Positions 12,310 through 23,265 of a DNA stretch of 64,000 bases are shown here, piece after piece. The translations under genes were made by a program, and so were the position numbers. The stretch is taken from assembly GCA_003342895.1 (NCBI GenBank), contig PTFA01000368.1, positions 1 to 64,000 of the forward strand, given 5' to 3'. The notes beneath the pieces are model-generated. The model ran no database searches. It was given only the letters and a program-made list of their open reading frames with translations, and was not told where the DNA came from. Position 1 is the first letter of the stretch. Each line of letters starts with the position of its first letter. This stretch comes from Casuarius casuarius (lineage: Eukaryota; Chordata; Aves; Casuariiformes; Casuariidae).

Positions 12310-13205
12310 GTTTAGAGCTCTCCTCACCAGGTTGGCCAGCCTGTTGGCAAAAGTGCTTTTGTCCCAGCTGGTCAGGTGCATCCTGCCTCTTTCTAGCAAT
12401 CCTCGAAGAGTCCCGTGGTCATAAAAGCCAAACCTCTGTTGTCAACACCAGGTGTGCAGCCACTCATGACCCACAGGATCTCTCCACTCCTCCTCAAGCC
12501 CTTTCTGCTTATGGGCAGAATCCAGGAGAAAACCACTTAGGCCTCTATGTTCTTGGTGCTTGCACCCAGAGGCATGTGGTCACTCTGTGTTCCAGGTCTC
12601 CCCTGGCTGTATCGCTAGGGCCCACATGGAAGAGCAGCAGGGGGTAATAGTCTGAGGACTGGGCAAGCCTCAGCCATCTGTGGCGTCCTGAATCTGAGTC
12701 CCCAGCAAGCCTGGGTTGGCAGATGGGGGCCTCTGTCCCCTGCAGCAGGCTGTCTTCAACTGCTCACTTCCATCACTGCTCACTTCTGTGACTCACTGCT
12801 TCCTGCTCGTGCTGCTTGCTGCCTGGCTCAGGCTCAGCCAGGTTGGGTGCTTCACTGGACAGAGCTCTTGGCTGCTCATCTGCTGCCAGGGCACTGAATC
12901 CGCTCTGTAGTTGCAGTGAAGCAGGAGTCACCTTCCTGTTGCCAGACGTCACAGGCTTCCAGCCTTCTCCATCATGGGGCTCTCCATTTCCCACAGACTC
13001 TGTCCCTCCTTCAGTACATTTAGGGGTTCAGTTGTATCTGCAGGGTCTTGGAGAAAATCTGGTCAATCTTTCTCTTTTCATCTCTGATGCCGTGCGGTTT
13101 GCTGACCTTCTCCCATTACTCCTCCACTTGGGCAATGCAGACCCTCCTGCAAGCAGGGAGCCCATCTCCTTCAGCCTCTGCAGGAAGCCCCAGGCATCTC
13201 TGTAG
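12310..13205 (-). pseudogene. CR1 ORF1 remnant (coiled-coil region and esterase domain)
   Basis: In CR1, ORF1 encodes a nucleic-acid-binding accessory protein with a C-terminal SGNH-type esterase. Reading leftwards on the minus strand: a region resembling the helical part (GIRDEKRKIDQIFSKTLQIQ, near 13100-13040); a segment with LQLQSGFSALAADEQ (near 12900); an esterase block SDYYPLLLFHVGPSDTARG (near 12650-12590), where the family usually has GTND; then FGFYDHGT and TFANRLANLVRRALN at the C terminus (near 12430-12310). The blocks fall in different frames with stops between them, so the protein is broken. The GPSD in place of GTND is one visible lesion at the catalytic block. Order and spacing match intact CR1 elements, so ORF1 itself is not rearranged. 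Confidence 0.82.
12445..12529. repeat. Copy B of an 85-bp duplicated segment (native position in CR1 ORF1)
   Basis: This block (CACCAGGTGTGCAGCC through CAGAATCCAGGAGA) sits in the expected place within the ORF1 esterase. Its minus-strand translation (KGLEEEWRDPVG then HTWC) precedes FGFYDHG as in intact elements. It has a near-identical partner at 11396-11480. Confidence 0.88.
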
Positions 13206-13340
13206 CCCCAGACCTGGAAAGCTGCATCCTACCTCAGGAGCTCAGTCCGATTTGAGGCCTGTGATGTCTTCAGTATCAGAAGTTGCAAGGAATGTTCCCT
13301 CAAGCAGTGGTGAAATGTCTAAAAGCCACAAACTGCACAT

Positions 13341-16300
13341 GCAGTTATTGTAAAATTCTCCTTCTATTTCTACATCAGTTGATGGTCAATTTGGAATTGC
13401 TGCATCAATTGCCAGTTCTTCCTGCTTAATTTGCTTAAAGAGTCAAAGGAGCACACACTGTGTTGAGCTTCTCTTGTTATGTGCAGATCTGTGGGAAACT
13501 GAAGGAAAAAAGAAATAGTCTAAAGAAGCCATAGTCAGCTGTAGACTTTACGTTGAGAATATAAGCTCTGTTTCCATTTAGCTAGGTCGTAGCTCATTAG
13601 ATTTTAATTAGATTACTATGCTCTTTCAGAAAATGAAATGCAGTATTTTTGAGGGAAGAGGACTTTATCAGAAAAACTGTTCTGAATTTATTTACAATTG
13701 TCTTTTAGTTTTGTTTCTCATTTCAGCTTCTCCTTACCTCATTTTTACAAGCTTTCAATGTTCTCCAAATCTCTGTTAAGATTGGTCTGCTTCCTCAGTT
13801 ACTTTAATATATTGGGCAGAAATAAATGATTGACTGGTTTGTTTTTAAATATTTCTACGCAATTTTTAACAGTATAGTACCACTCATCTAATGTCCATCT
13901 AGCTGTACCTGGTTGGCTAGGTATATTTTCTCAGAGAAAGAGGAGTGGCATTTTCTTGGCTGTGTGCTGTATGATGACCTAAAGTGACTACCAGGTTCTA
14001 GTCGTCTGCCATTTCCAAGTGAAGGAAGACATTCCTTAACCTAAAGGCATTCTGCAATTTATATTTGAAACCTTCAGAAGTAGTAAAACTAATAAAGTAT
14101 TTTAAAGAAGAAAAGAGTGCATACAGCATAATTCATAATTTGTTTTATTTTTTCACCCTGAAAATGTTTGTGGATTTTCATTAGCTTTTTTGCAAAATTA
14201 AGTATTAGTCAAATGCACCATGTTGACATTTTTGCAAATAATTCTTCTCACCAAGCAAGTATAGTACATGAAGCAGTGGTGAAAATATAATTTACCATCA
14301 TACTTCAAACTTGACCTGAGAATCCATCCTTAGAGCACTTACAGCACACAAAGCCCTTTATCTTTGAAACAGACTTTGCTAGGAAAGGATCATAGGTAAG
14401 TGCTACTGCAAAGAGAACTGTTGGTATTAGCTCACTTCAAAGTTTCTAGTTTCTAAGTGTGAGGTCCAGTGCTCATGCTGGCCGCAATGCTGTTTTCTGT
14501 GCAAATTCTAAAAATGACCGACGACTCATGGACATGTTTGTCATTGTTCAATTTGGTTGCAGTCTGGAAAGTGCTAGTGTCCTATAGGAGAGCAAGAGAT
14601 GGTCAGTTTGTGTCAGGCCTGCTATTTCTGCCTGGCATGTGGGAGTGCTCAGCTTTCAGCAGAGGCTGTGAATAGCATGTTTCTCAAACCCCAGAGCTAA
14701 AATTTCCCATCTCATCTGTCTGTGCTTGAACTCTGACGGTAGCCCTGAAGAGAGGATGCTGGTGTCCTGCATCTCATCAGTGTTCCTGTTGCCTCCATCT
14801 ACTTCTGTTCAGTGCTGCCCTTTCAGTTGTTCTTTCTACACAAATGCTAAGAGCTGAAAGTGACTGCTGCACCATTTGTCTTGATGCCAGAGTCATAGTA
14901 GCTCTGTATTGAATGCTGCCAAAAGAACAAAGGTGTTTTCCTTTAGGACAACTGTGTAAAAGAAAACTGCAAGAACTGTTCAAATGGGAAAAAGCTATCA
15001 ACTGTATCCAGAACAAGGGCCAAAACAGTACTAAGGCTTAACCAAATTAAATGTCTCAAGAGCTCATCCTCGGAGATGGAAACAGTTTGAAAGACTCTTC
15101 AGTCTGAAGGTTTCTGCAGTGTTCCCTCCAGGATCAGTTATGCATTTCTAATGGACAGAAAAAACGTGTTATTCCCTTTTTTCTTTTTAAAAAGATAGTT
15201 TAATAAAAACATTAAGACCTTGCCAGTAATGATGAAATATACTGCCTATAAGAACTGTAAAAGTGCATGCTATCAAATATGACATATATGCACAAATACC
15301 TATGAGCTTATTAGTGCCTCCATTGGGATGTGCTGTCAGTAGCGTATTTCTACTGCATATAAGCTTGCAGTATTTACCTTTATCTAAAAAGAAAAGAGAG
15401 AGGAGAAGCTGTTCAATGAAGTTCGGGTATCTCCTGTAACCTTTATGGAGTCTCTGCCAACAACTGCGTAACAGCCTGTAGCACATTCACTCTGTACAGG
15501 ACTCAGGTTATTGAAAAGCAGTAGTGGTAAATCCTGTGAGGCTGGATGTCACAAGAAATAGGAGAACTCTGTTTGTTCTTCATTGTTGTATTACAGCTTA
15601 CATGTCTGCTTCCTCTACTAGTTTATTCCTAGGGGAGTTTATTTTCCATCCTTAAAAGAAGGCTGTCAGACTGATTTAAGGCTAGAAGTGATGCTTTAGA
15701 AAAAACATGGGTTTACTGAACATTGGATCATTTGACAGGTGGTCACAAGGCTTTATTTGAAGTCAAGGAAAGCAGAATTTTGTCTGAGTTTAAATAACTT
15801 ATCCTTTGTAACAAGTTTTGGCAGCCTTGTGCTAATGCACCCAATTAGGAAAGGGAGGCAGTATAGTCATGCAAAGAAAACTGACCTGCAGGTGAAATGC
15901 AAAATGTAAGCACATTACGTGAACAGTGTAGAAGTGTAGAAGACAGGTAAGGTCTCTCCCACCTTAATAATATAGTGATTTGCAGCATACAGTGTGTACC
16001 GGCTTTTAGAAGCACCGCAGTCTCATTAAAACTAAGTTTCTCCTCATCTCTGTCTAGAACACCAGTGACCTTTGTGAATTTAAAGACAGCATGGGTGATT
16101 TCCCAGAAGTACTTTGAATTTGCTCTGTTTATTTCTTACTTCCATATTAACTGGATTGCATAAAACACTGTGCCAGGTTACAGTGCACTGGGTTGTGAAC
16201 TGAAGTGTTCTTGCTAGTGCTTCACTAGCAGGTAAGCCATCCCTGCCCTAGAGTCAGAGTGAAGAGCTAAGGGCAAGAATGGTTGTCTCAAGGTAAGCTG

Positions 16301-18039
16301 TTCCCATGCATGGACCACAGCTCTTTGGGCTCCTAAATCACTTCTGTACTTCTTGCATAGTCTAGCTAATGTACCTGTTCACTTCAAAAGTAACATTCAC
16401 TGGGTTTTTGCTATATAGGGTAAGCACTAGGAAGCATTCAGGGTTTAATGCAGGTGGAGTCTAACAGCACTGAGGTCAAAAGTCACTGTGCATCTGCAGT
16501 ACAGGAACCATGCAAGTGACATTTACATCACCAAAACATCTCACTTTGGTGCTGATAATGGTAATGGCTTTGAGATACGGATTTGCTGAAACCATCAACT
16601 GGAATCATTCCATCAGATAGAGGCAGCTTCTGAACTTGAGTGCTGTCCTGGGCTGGGTAAAATTCAGGTTGTGAGCCATTTCAAATTCACTCTACCATCC
16701 AGTCCTTGTTCTGTTATCTCCTGGCTAAAACTGGAGTAGGGAGATACTCTTTTGATAAGACAGTAGCTCTCTGTCTTCAGCCAACAGAAAACAAATAGAA
16801 TGGGATTTCTCATTTGTGCTGTATCTTAGGGAAGTGAAAAGACGATAGAGTAATTGTGACCAAGTAGGATAGATACACAAGTCATAACCTTCTTAGCATA
16901 ACTCTGTTTCTGGAAATTAGAATGTCAGTGAGCTAAAGGTAACTTGTTCAGAATGCCAGCAGAATGATAAGTCTGAATGTTTGAATTGCTCTTACTAGGT
17001 AGTTTCAGTAAGAATGAAAAGTGAATGTAGTTGATCAGAAGAGCCTGTACCACCTTCTGGGGCTTCCCTGCTTCCCCCCAACAATAATGTATATCACTTC
17101 CTTGTTTTGATTGTGAGACAGAAATTCTAGGTTGGGCTGAGATGACATTTCAAAGACATTTTATTATTCTTTTCTAGCTGCTCTATGAAGAAGAAAGCTT
17201 GTGTGGTGAACTATGGTTAATTCTGTTAGTTGAATTCCAAATAAAGTTTCTCCTTTATATCTAGGCTTTGTGCTATCCAAATTTGTTATTTTTTAAGATA
17301 AAAATTTATCTTTGTAAAAGTAGAATTGATTTACAGGCATTCTGAAGGTAGAATTATAACCTGAGAATGATTGGCATGCTTTGTTCAGTGGGCAGATATC
17401 CCTGTGGCTGTGTGTTTTTGTGTTTTAGAGCAAAAGAGTTGTACAGTCTTTCATCCATGATGTTCATTGGGATGTGGAACTTCTACAGTTTGTGCTCATG
17501 CAAAACCCATACTGAAGCCTCCTGGGTATTTGCCTGCAAGAAGAATGCAGGGCTTGGTTGTTTGTGCTGGTAAGAGCAGTGTCCTTATTATTCCAGTCAG
17601 GTCATTTTATTTGGAGTCCAAGAGTGTGTTAGGCAGTTTGCAGAATTACTAAAGAAGAAATGGCTCCTTTCCACCATAAATGTGGTTTCTAAATTAATCA
17701 CAGTGCAATCCAAGTAAGAATAGCAAACTGGAGAGAAAAGACGAGGTACAGGAATTATGGGTTGTTATTGTAGGGGAAATATTTTGTTTTGAGATACATG
17801 TGTCTTGGTCACTGTTGATATGACTGTAGCTCCTCATTGTTTTCTTGTGTACTGTAGTCACTGTCTGTGATTTCATAGCTACCATTTGTTCTCTTTGGCT
17901 CTTTGGCGCAGGGTTCTGTCTTAGGCATTATCTGTAAAGAGGTTTGGCCTTCAATGAAACTCCTAGGTGCTAAAGAAATATGTGTTAAAAATGATACATT
18001 ACTCTTCCTCAGTACATGTTAAAGCATTTTTAGAAAGGT
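13341..18039 (+). other. ALK intron 3, unannotated stretch
   Basis: AT-rich intron between two CR1 copies. I see no exon with paired splice signals, no RNA gene and no repeat that I can name. Confidence 0.6.
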
Positions 18040-19722
18040 GATGACATTTATGACAGACAGCCTAGTGACAGATGATACTGTAAAGGTGGAAGTACTCAAG
18101 GCCCTTTTCTGCCTTGGCAGGCAAAGACCGCTTCCAGACCTTTGCGTGTAACAGCATGGTTTCAGGAAAGGGGCAGCTAACACTGGGGGAGCATCAAATT
18201 AGGGACTACCTAGAGAAGCTGGATTTATTCAAATCCATGGCGGGGGGTACACATAAGTATGCTGAAAGAGTGGGTTGCAGTGAGTGTAAGGTCTAACATC
18301 TATTAGAAATCATTGCTGTTGAAGGAGGTCCTTGACAACCAGAAAAGGCCAGCATTGTATTCATCTCTAAGAAGGACAAAACAAAGGATGCAGGGAACTT
18401 TAAGCTGGTCTGCCTCACGTCAATTCTTGGAAGGAACATGGAGCATGTCCTCTTGAAATCCATTCCTAAACAGGTAAAGGACAAGAAAATAATTGGGAGC
18501 AATCAACATGGATTTATCAAGGGCGAATCGTAGTTCATCAGCCTGATGGCCTTCCAGTCAAATGACTGGCTGTGTGGGCAGAGGGGGAGCAGCAGATGTA
18601 CTTTACCTTGATTGTAGTAAGGCTTAAGTCGCCATCTCCCCCAGCAATGTCATTTGGGAGGTGAGGAAGCCTGTGGGATGAACAGCCTGTTGGGCAGGTT
18701 GAAAACTGGCTGGACTATCGGTCTCAAAGGCTCACGCTGAATGGCTTCAAGTCCTGTGGCAGCCAGCAATGAGCAGAGTTGGCCCCAGAGGTCAGTACTG
18801 GGGCTGGTAGTGTTCAGCGTCCTCATCTGTGACCTAGATGGTGAGCCGCTGGGCAAATAGGTGGATAACACCAAACTGAGAGGACGGGGAGCTTGGCTGA
18901 CACACCAAACGGCGGAGCTTTGCTCCAGAGGGACCGTGGCAGACTTGAGGACTGGGCTAACAGGAGCCTCATGAATCCCCCCAAGGAGGAGTGAGACGCT
19001 CTGCACCTGGGATGGGCCCCTCCCGCAGCAGCACAGGCTGGGAGGCAGTGGGTTGAGTGGTCCTGCTGGAGAGGGCCCGAGGGTTACGGAGGACACCAAA
19101 CCATCGCAAATAGGGTAGACAGCACACTGGGCGGTGTTCAGAGGCACATGGCTAGCACTGAGAGAAATCGTTATCCCTGCCCACTCGGTGATGGTGAGGC
19201 CACACCTGGGTGGCTGTGTCCAGCCTCAGCTCCTCTTTGCAGGTCAGGAGGGATGTGGAGAAAGTGGCAGGGCCTGGGGGAGCTGCCAGGCGAGCCCGGG
19301 GCCTCGAGCACATCAGCCCTGAGGGGAGGCCGAGGGGCTGGGCTTGCTGAGCCTGGGAAAGAGGTGACTGAGAGGGGAGCAGCCTACAACCTCCTGATGG
19401 AGAAGTATAAAGACGGCAGAGCCCAGTCCTTCTCAGTAGTAGCAGACAACACAAGAAGGCGATATAACAAGAGGGGGTGGCCACAGTTTGCAGTTTGGGA
19501 GGCTCAGGCTGGATGTTGGGGAAGACTTTTCCACTTGTCCAGCGGTGCTGGGACAGGTTACCCAGAGAGGCTGTGGGCTCTCCATCCCTGGAGGTTTTCA
19601 GGATGTGGCTGGACCAAGCTGCAGCTGCCCTGGTCTGCTGCTGGTCCTGCTCTGAGCAGGAGGTTGGGCAAGAGAGCTGCAGAAGTCCCTTCTTCCAGTT
19701 GATGTGAGTCAATGATTCTGTT
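18040..19722 (+). mobile_element. CR1 LINE, 5'-truncated, decayed RT to 3' tail
   Basis: This plus-strand CR1 fragment begins within ORF2 just before the RT (KVEVLKALF, family: KAEVLNDFF) and runs to the 3' end (GTGAGTCAATGATTCTGTT). Recognisable pieces in order: GEHQIRDYLEKLDLFKSM; VFISKKDKTKDAGNFKLVCL; then GSNQHGFIKGES; a WLDG-like region; SVLGLVVFSVLICDLDG followed by VDNTKL where the catalytic FADDTKL should be; VRPHLGGCVQPQ; and the terminal WNRLPREV-like region and tail. Many stops and frameshifts make it a dead copy, and the catalytic Asp pair is not preserved. At about 1.68 kb it is close to the expected length from this point, so losses are small. Its GC and CpG content is well above the flanking intron. 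Confidence 0.88.
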
Positions 19723-20044
19723 ATAAAACAATGGCAGTAGTGGGCAGGTCATTTCCTTCCGTGTAATGCAAGGCCCTTCAGAGGCCACAACTGAATCCAG
19801 ATTTCTGGAGTCCAGCCTGAGCTCTGATCTCACCGTTACACATCGCCTTCATCTGAACCATCCTCCATCTGTGTCACTACCTCTATAATTATAAAGGAAA
19901 TTATTTTATTTCACAGGTTAAGCATATCAGGTAGAATTTTAATTAAAGAGCTAACTGCAAGAAGCAGGTGAAACCAGCACTTTTAAATGACTTTTGCCGT
20001 CACAGATAATGTAGTCGACAGTCAAGTGGTTCAAAATACTAATT
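19723..20044 (+). other. ALK intron 3, unannotated stretch
   Basis: Short interval between the CR1 tail and the MIR-like SINE. Nothing is recognised. Confidence 0.55.
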
Positions 20045-20193
20045 CTATGGGGTTGCTGACTTACTGCATGAAGTAGGCAAGTCACCTCACTTCTGAGCTG
20101 TTTCCCCATATGCAAAATGGATTTTGAGAGTCCTGAGGTTTAATCAGTTAATGTTTGCACAATGTTTTGAATTTATAAAATGCTATCTAAATG
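20045..20193 (+). mobile_element. MIR-like SINE fragment
   Basis: The sequence follows the MIR/CORE-SINE pattern in order: TGACTTACTGCATG, then GGCAAGTCACCTCACTTCTG, GTTTCCCCATATGCAAAATG, GGTTTAATCAGTTAATG and TGCTATCTAAATG. The last block corresponds to the GTGCTATATAAATG end seen in sauropsid MIR-type elements. The tRNA-derived head is missing. It is old and diverged. Confidence 0.75.
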
Positions 20194-23171
20194 TGAAATT
20201 TAACTGTGTGATTGGATAACACTTTCTGAAAGTGCTCAAATGGCTTAAGATATGAAGGCCTAGGGAATGTTAATCATGTGTAAGCTCCTGGACTGCTGTT
20301 TCCACAGTCAAACCAAGAGACTGCAGTTCTTTCTTTGCCTGTAGGTTTGGCTAGCCTTCCAAAAAAGCTAGAGCATACAGAGGAAGGGTGCGTGCCCAAC
20401 CTGTCTCACCTTTACATGCAGTCAGAATGCATAATGGACAGATGCCCGGGGTCTGGGAATGTAAAGGACTCTGCCGGGTGCACCAGCTCTACAGTGTAGA
20501 TAATGCATTGTGTTTATCTTTCTGTTATTTTAAGGAGCTATTGTCAGAAATCCGTGATTGTGATCTAATCATTGTTTCAGGTTCTCTTGAGTAAGCTGAG
20601 CTAAAGCAGTTATTATTTAATGAGGAAATGTCTCTGTGCTTTGCATAGGTGAGGCATAGAAGTTGTGGGCCCAGTAAATAAAAAGAAGGGAGCTTAGATG
20701 GAAGCTGTAAACAAGCCTGCCTATTTATCTGTCACTGTAAAGGAGATTAATGTGTTTCTTAAATAAGCTGTTCGTTGTTAACAAAGCCAGTGATTCTGTT
20801 TATTCTGACACACACAAAACAGGAAAAAGTCGGAGGATTTCTTATGGGTTCACGGAAGATTTGATGCTTATTTTGGGAAGCAGATTTGGGTTGTAGTTTA
20901 TCTAAAAAAGTTTACGAAATCCAGATTTATGAAATCCATTAAGATCCAGGTGAGTTTACGAATTGTCAGATTTCATTGACTATCAGGCAGCTTTTGGCTA
21001 TGTCTGTCGATGTTCAGAGAAGCTCTAACCCATTGTCAGGCCTGGGGGCTGATAACCATTGTCCTCTTTTTTGTCTGCTCCTTGATGAGGGGTGTGTGGG
21101 TGAAGCTTGCTTTCCTCCTCTACGTAAACATCAAGTGGGGTTTTGAATCAGTAGAAAGAAAAGCAGCAGTCAGTACAGTTTTTGTAAGAGGGAATGGGAA
21201 GAGTGGGCCCCAAAAAGCTTCTGCCACCTCCATTTCTTGCCATCCTATAATCGGTGTGCAAAGCCACTCTTTTCTCTTTGCATCCCCACAACAATGACTT
21301 AGGAAAGCATAAAAAATGGAAGGAACCCCGGAGCTAAAAAATGCGTGGAAATGGGTCTGCCAGATAAAACTGGTGTGCAGAGTTGATAACTGAAAGGCAG
21401 ATGTGGGATGGAAGTGGCATGGAGACTAGAGATGGCGGAAGGATAGCTGAGCCCCAGGATGGGCAGGGTTTTGGAGACAAGCTTTATGCTGTCCGAGATT
21501 CAATGAGCTCTGGACAGGATCATCATCTATCCCAATATGTTTGGGGAGAGTCAGCCTGCTAGTTATCTCTATACATGTATGTGGAGAGGCTGACAAGGAG
21601 AGATTAAAATGCAAAAAACATTAAAATGCACTATCTTTTCAAGATTTATCTTATTTATCTTTGAACCAATTTCATGATTCTCTGAGGGTCTGAGTTATGA
21701 CTCTTGTGCATTTAAGACTGACATGGCAGCCTTTATGTGATGAGCTTAATCCCGGCACAAGGCAAAAAAGGAGAATGAGTATACCATATAGATTTAATTT
21801 TGCCCTTCTCTTAGGTGTTTCTAGTTCTTCAGGGGGATAACTCACAATACTTGCTCCTTGTTTGGAGTGGGCTCTGACGTTACTGCACAGTGAATGGTTG
21901 TAATACCCATTCTATTCCAGACACGTTTCTTTTCAGATACTTGTGTGTGAGAGTATTGTCAGACTTCTTAATTTTTAAGCTTTTAGACTCCTGAGTGTAA
22001 TCAAAGAAGCACACTGCAGAGCAAAGTGGTAACTAGAGGTACAGCATTAGGCTTTCTTTCTCATCCTCCCCTTAACTACCATGCACGCTGTAAAGTATTG
22101 GAAACACATTCTGCCTGTTTTTATTGACAGAACCAGCTTCCTCATAGCTTTCCCTCTAGGTCTTTGTTTCTTGCTCATGATGATGGGAAATTCTCCAATC
22201 ATCTAGTCTCAAAACAGATCTCAAAAGTAACTTGCTATTTGCCTTTGTCAGCACCAAAAGAGAAGATGCATATTGGTTAATCAGCTGTGCAAGGCTGAAT
22301 TATTTAAACACTCTTTTGTCATTCTCTAGGAAAGATTTTAATTTCAGCATTGAATTTTAAGTTTTTAATTAACTAACTGCTTTTTTCAGTTGAGTGCTTT
22401 TCAGCTGGGAGCAAACACTGCTGAGTCATTTAGGAATTGGGCTGTAACAGCATCTGGCTCTAGCTCCCATTACTGAAGGCAATACCTGGAGCTTTAAATT
22501 GTTTTCTTCTTCTTCCTTCTGACTTCTTCCTACTGGAAAACTGACTAGACTGCTTTGGGAGGAAAACATCTTTTACTGTTGCATGCCTAAAGTATGTAGT
22601 GTGATGCAATTCAGCTTTCCATATGGGGGGGCTAGTGATTATTGCAATTTAAACTGATAAATAACAACAACGTGTTTTGCTTCTAGTCTAAAAGCACTCC
22701 TTTGGACTTCAGCTCACACACTAGCCTGAGTTCTAGGGAAGCAAAAAGGAAACCCACAGAAGAGCTGGGTGAAGCCTCCTGTTCTGAGACTACTCCCTGT
22801 GTATGTAAGGCTTCAGAGTTGTTTTAAGAGACTAGGTAGATTAATACAGAAATTTTCTGGGATTGGAGTGTGAGAAAAGGGATGGCGCCTGTTTCCTAAC
22901 TTCACATAGTGCTGCAGTTCTCAGTGATCATAGTAAATACTGGTTGTTTAAGGGACATGGATTTACATGAGTGAACACGTTGAATTTAAGAGGAATCATA
23001 TGGGGCAAATTAAATATGCCTGATGCCTCACTGAGGACAGACTTTGACTTTATTTTGCTTTGATTAATTCTTCAGCCCCCCCCCCTTTTATATTTAGGAA
23101 ATTAAAAATGCCTGAATGGGTAATCTTAAAGATTTGCAGGTCTCTGCTCTGATGCCTCTTTTGACCACAGG
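20194..23171 (+). other. ALK intron 3, unannotated stretch
   Basis: AT-rich intron. A few short open frames are present, but none shows recognisable motifs or flanking splice signals. Confidence 0.6.
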
Positions 23172-23265
23172 CTTGTCTGCAATTGTTTAATCTCTCTGCC
23201 TTAACTTGCCCATTTGTGAAATGTATTACACTCCCACAGGAGTTTCTATGAATTCATTAGTATCA
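23172..23265 (+). mobile_element. MIR-like SINE fragment
   Basis: The blocks TTAATCTCTCTGCCTTAACT, CCCATTTGTGAAATG, CTCCCACAGGAGTT and TGAATTCATTAGTATCAAT parallel the MIR central and 3' region (CTCTCTGTGCCTCAGTTT, CCCATCTGTAAAATGG, CTCACAGGGTTG, ATTAATTAATG). It is strongly diverged. Confidence 0.6.

Larger units (their letters stand above)
11016..13340 (-). mobile_element. CR1 LINE retrotransposon, internally deleted, both ORFs partly preserved
   Basis: This is a non-LTR retrotransposon of the CR1 clade in minus orientation. The 3' end is at the left (CACAGAATGGTTTGGAAGGG, the reverse of the usual CR1 tail), followed rightwards by the ORF2 C terminus, the ORF2 endonuclease, the ORF1 esterase and the ORF1 N-terminal region. 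An intact CR1 is about 4.5 kb. This copy is about 2.3 kb because most of ORF2, including the RT, is absent. Both frames have stops and frameshifts, so it is dead. CR1 inserts usually keep only a few hundred bases of tail, so a copy reaching into ORF1 is less common. The right-hand boundary is approximate. Confidence 0.9.

Noticed and set aside
12117..12647. Plus-strand open frame of 176 codons
   Set aside because: It is antisense to the CR1 ORF1 remnant, which explains the open frame by composition.
18650..19147. Minus-strand open frame of 165 codons
   Set aside because: It is antisense to the CR1 RT remnant and has no independent support.
19152..19712. Minus-strand open frame of 186 codons, the longest in the window
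   Set aside because: It is antisense to the decayed CR1 ORF2 and 3' tail. The plus strand carries the recognisable CR1 protein pieces.
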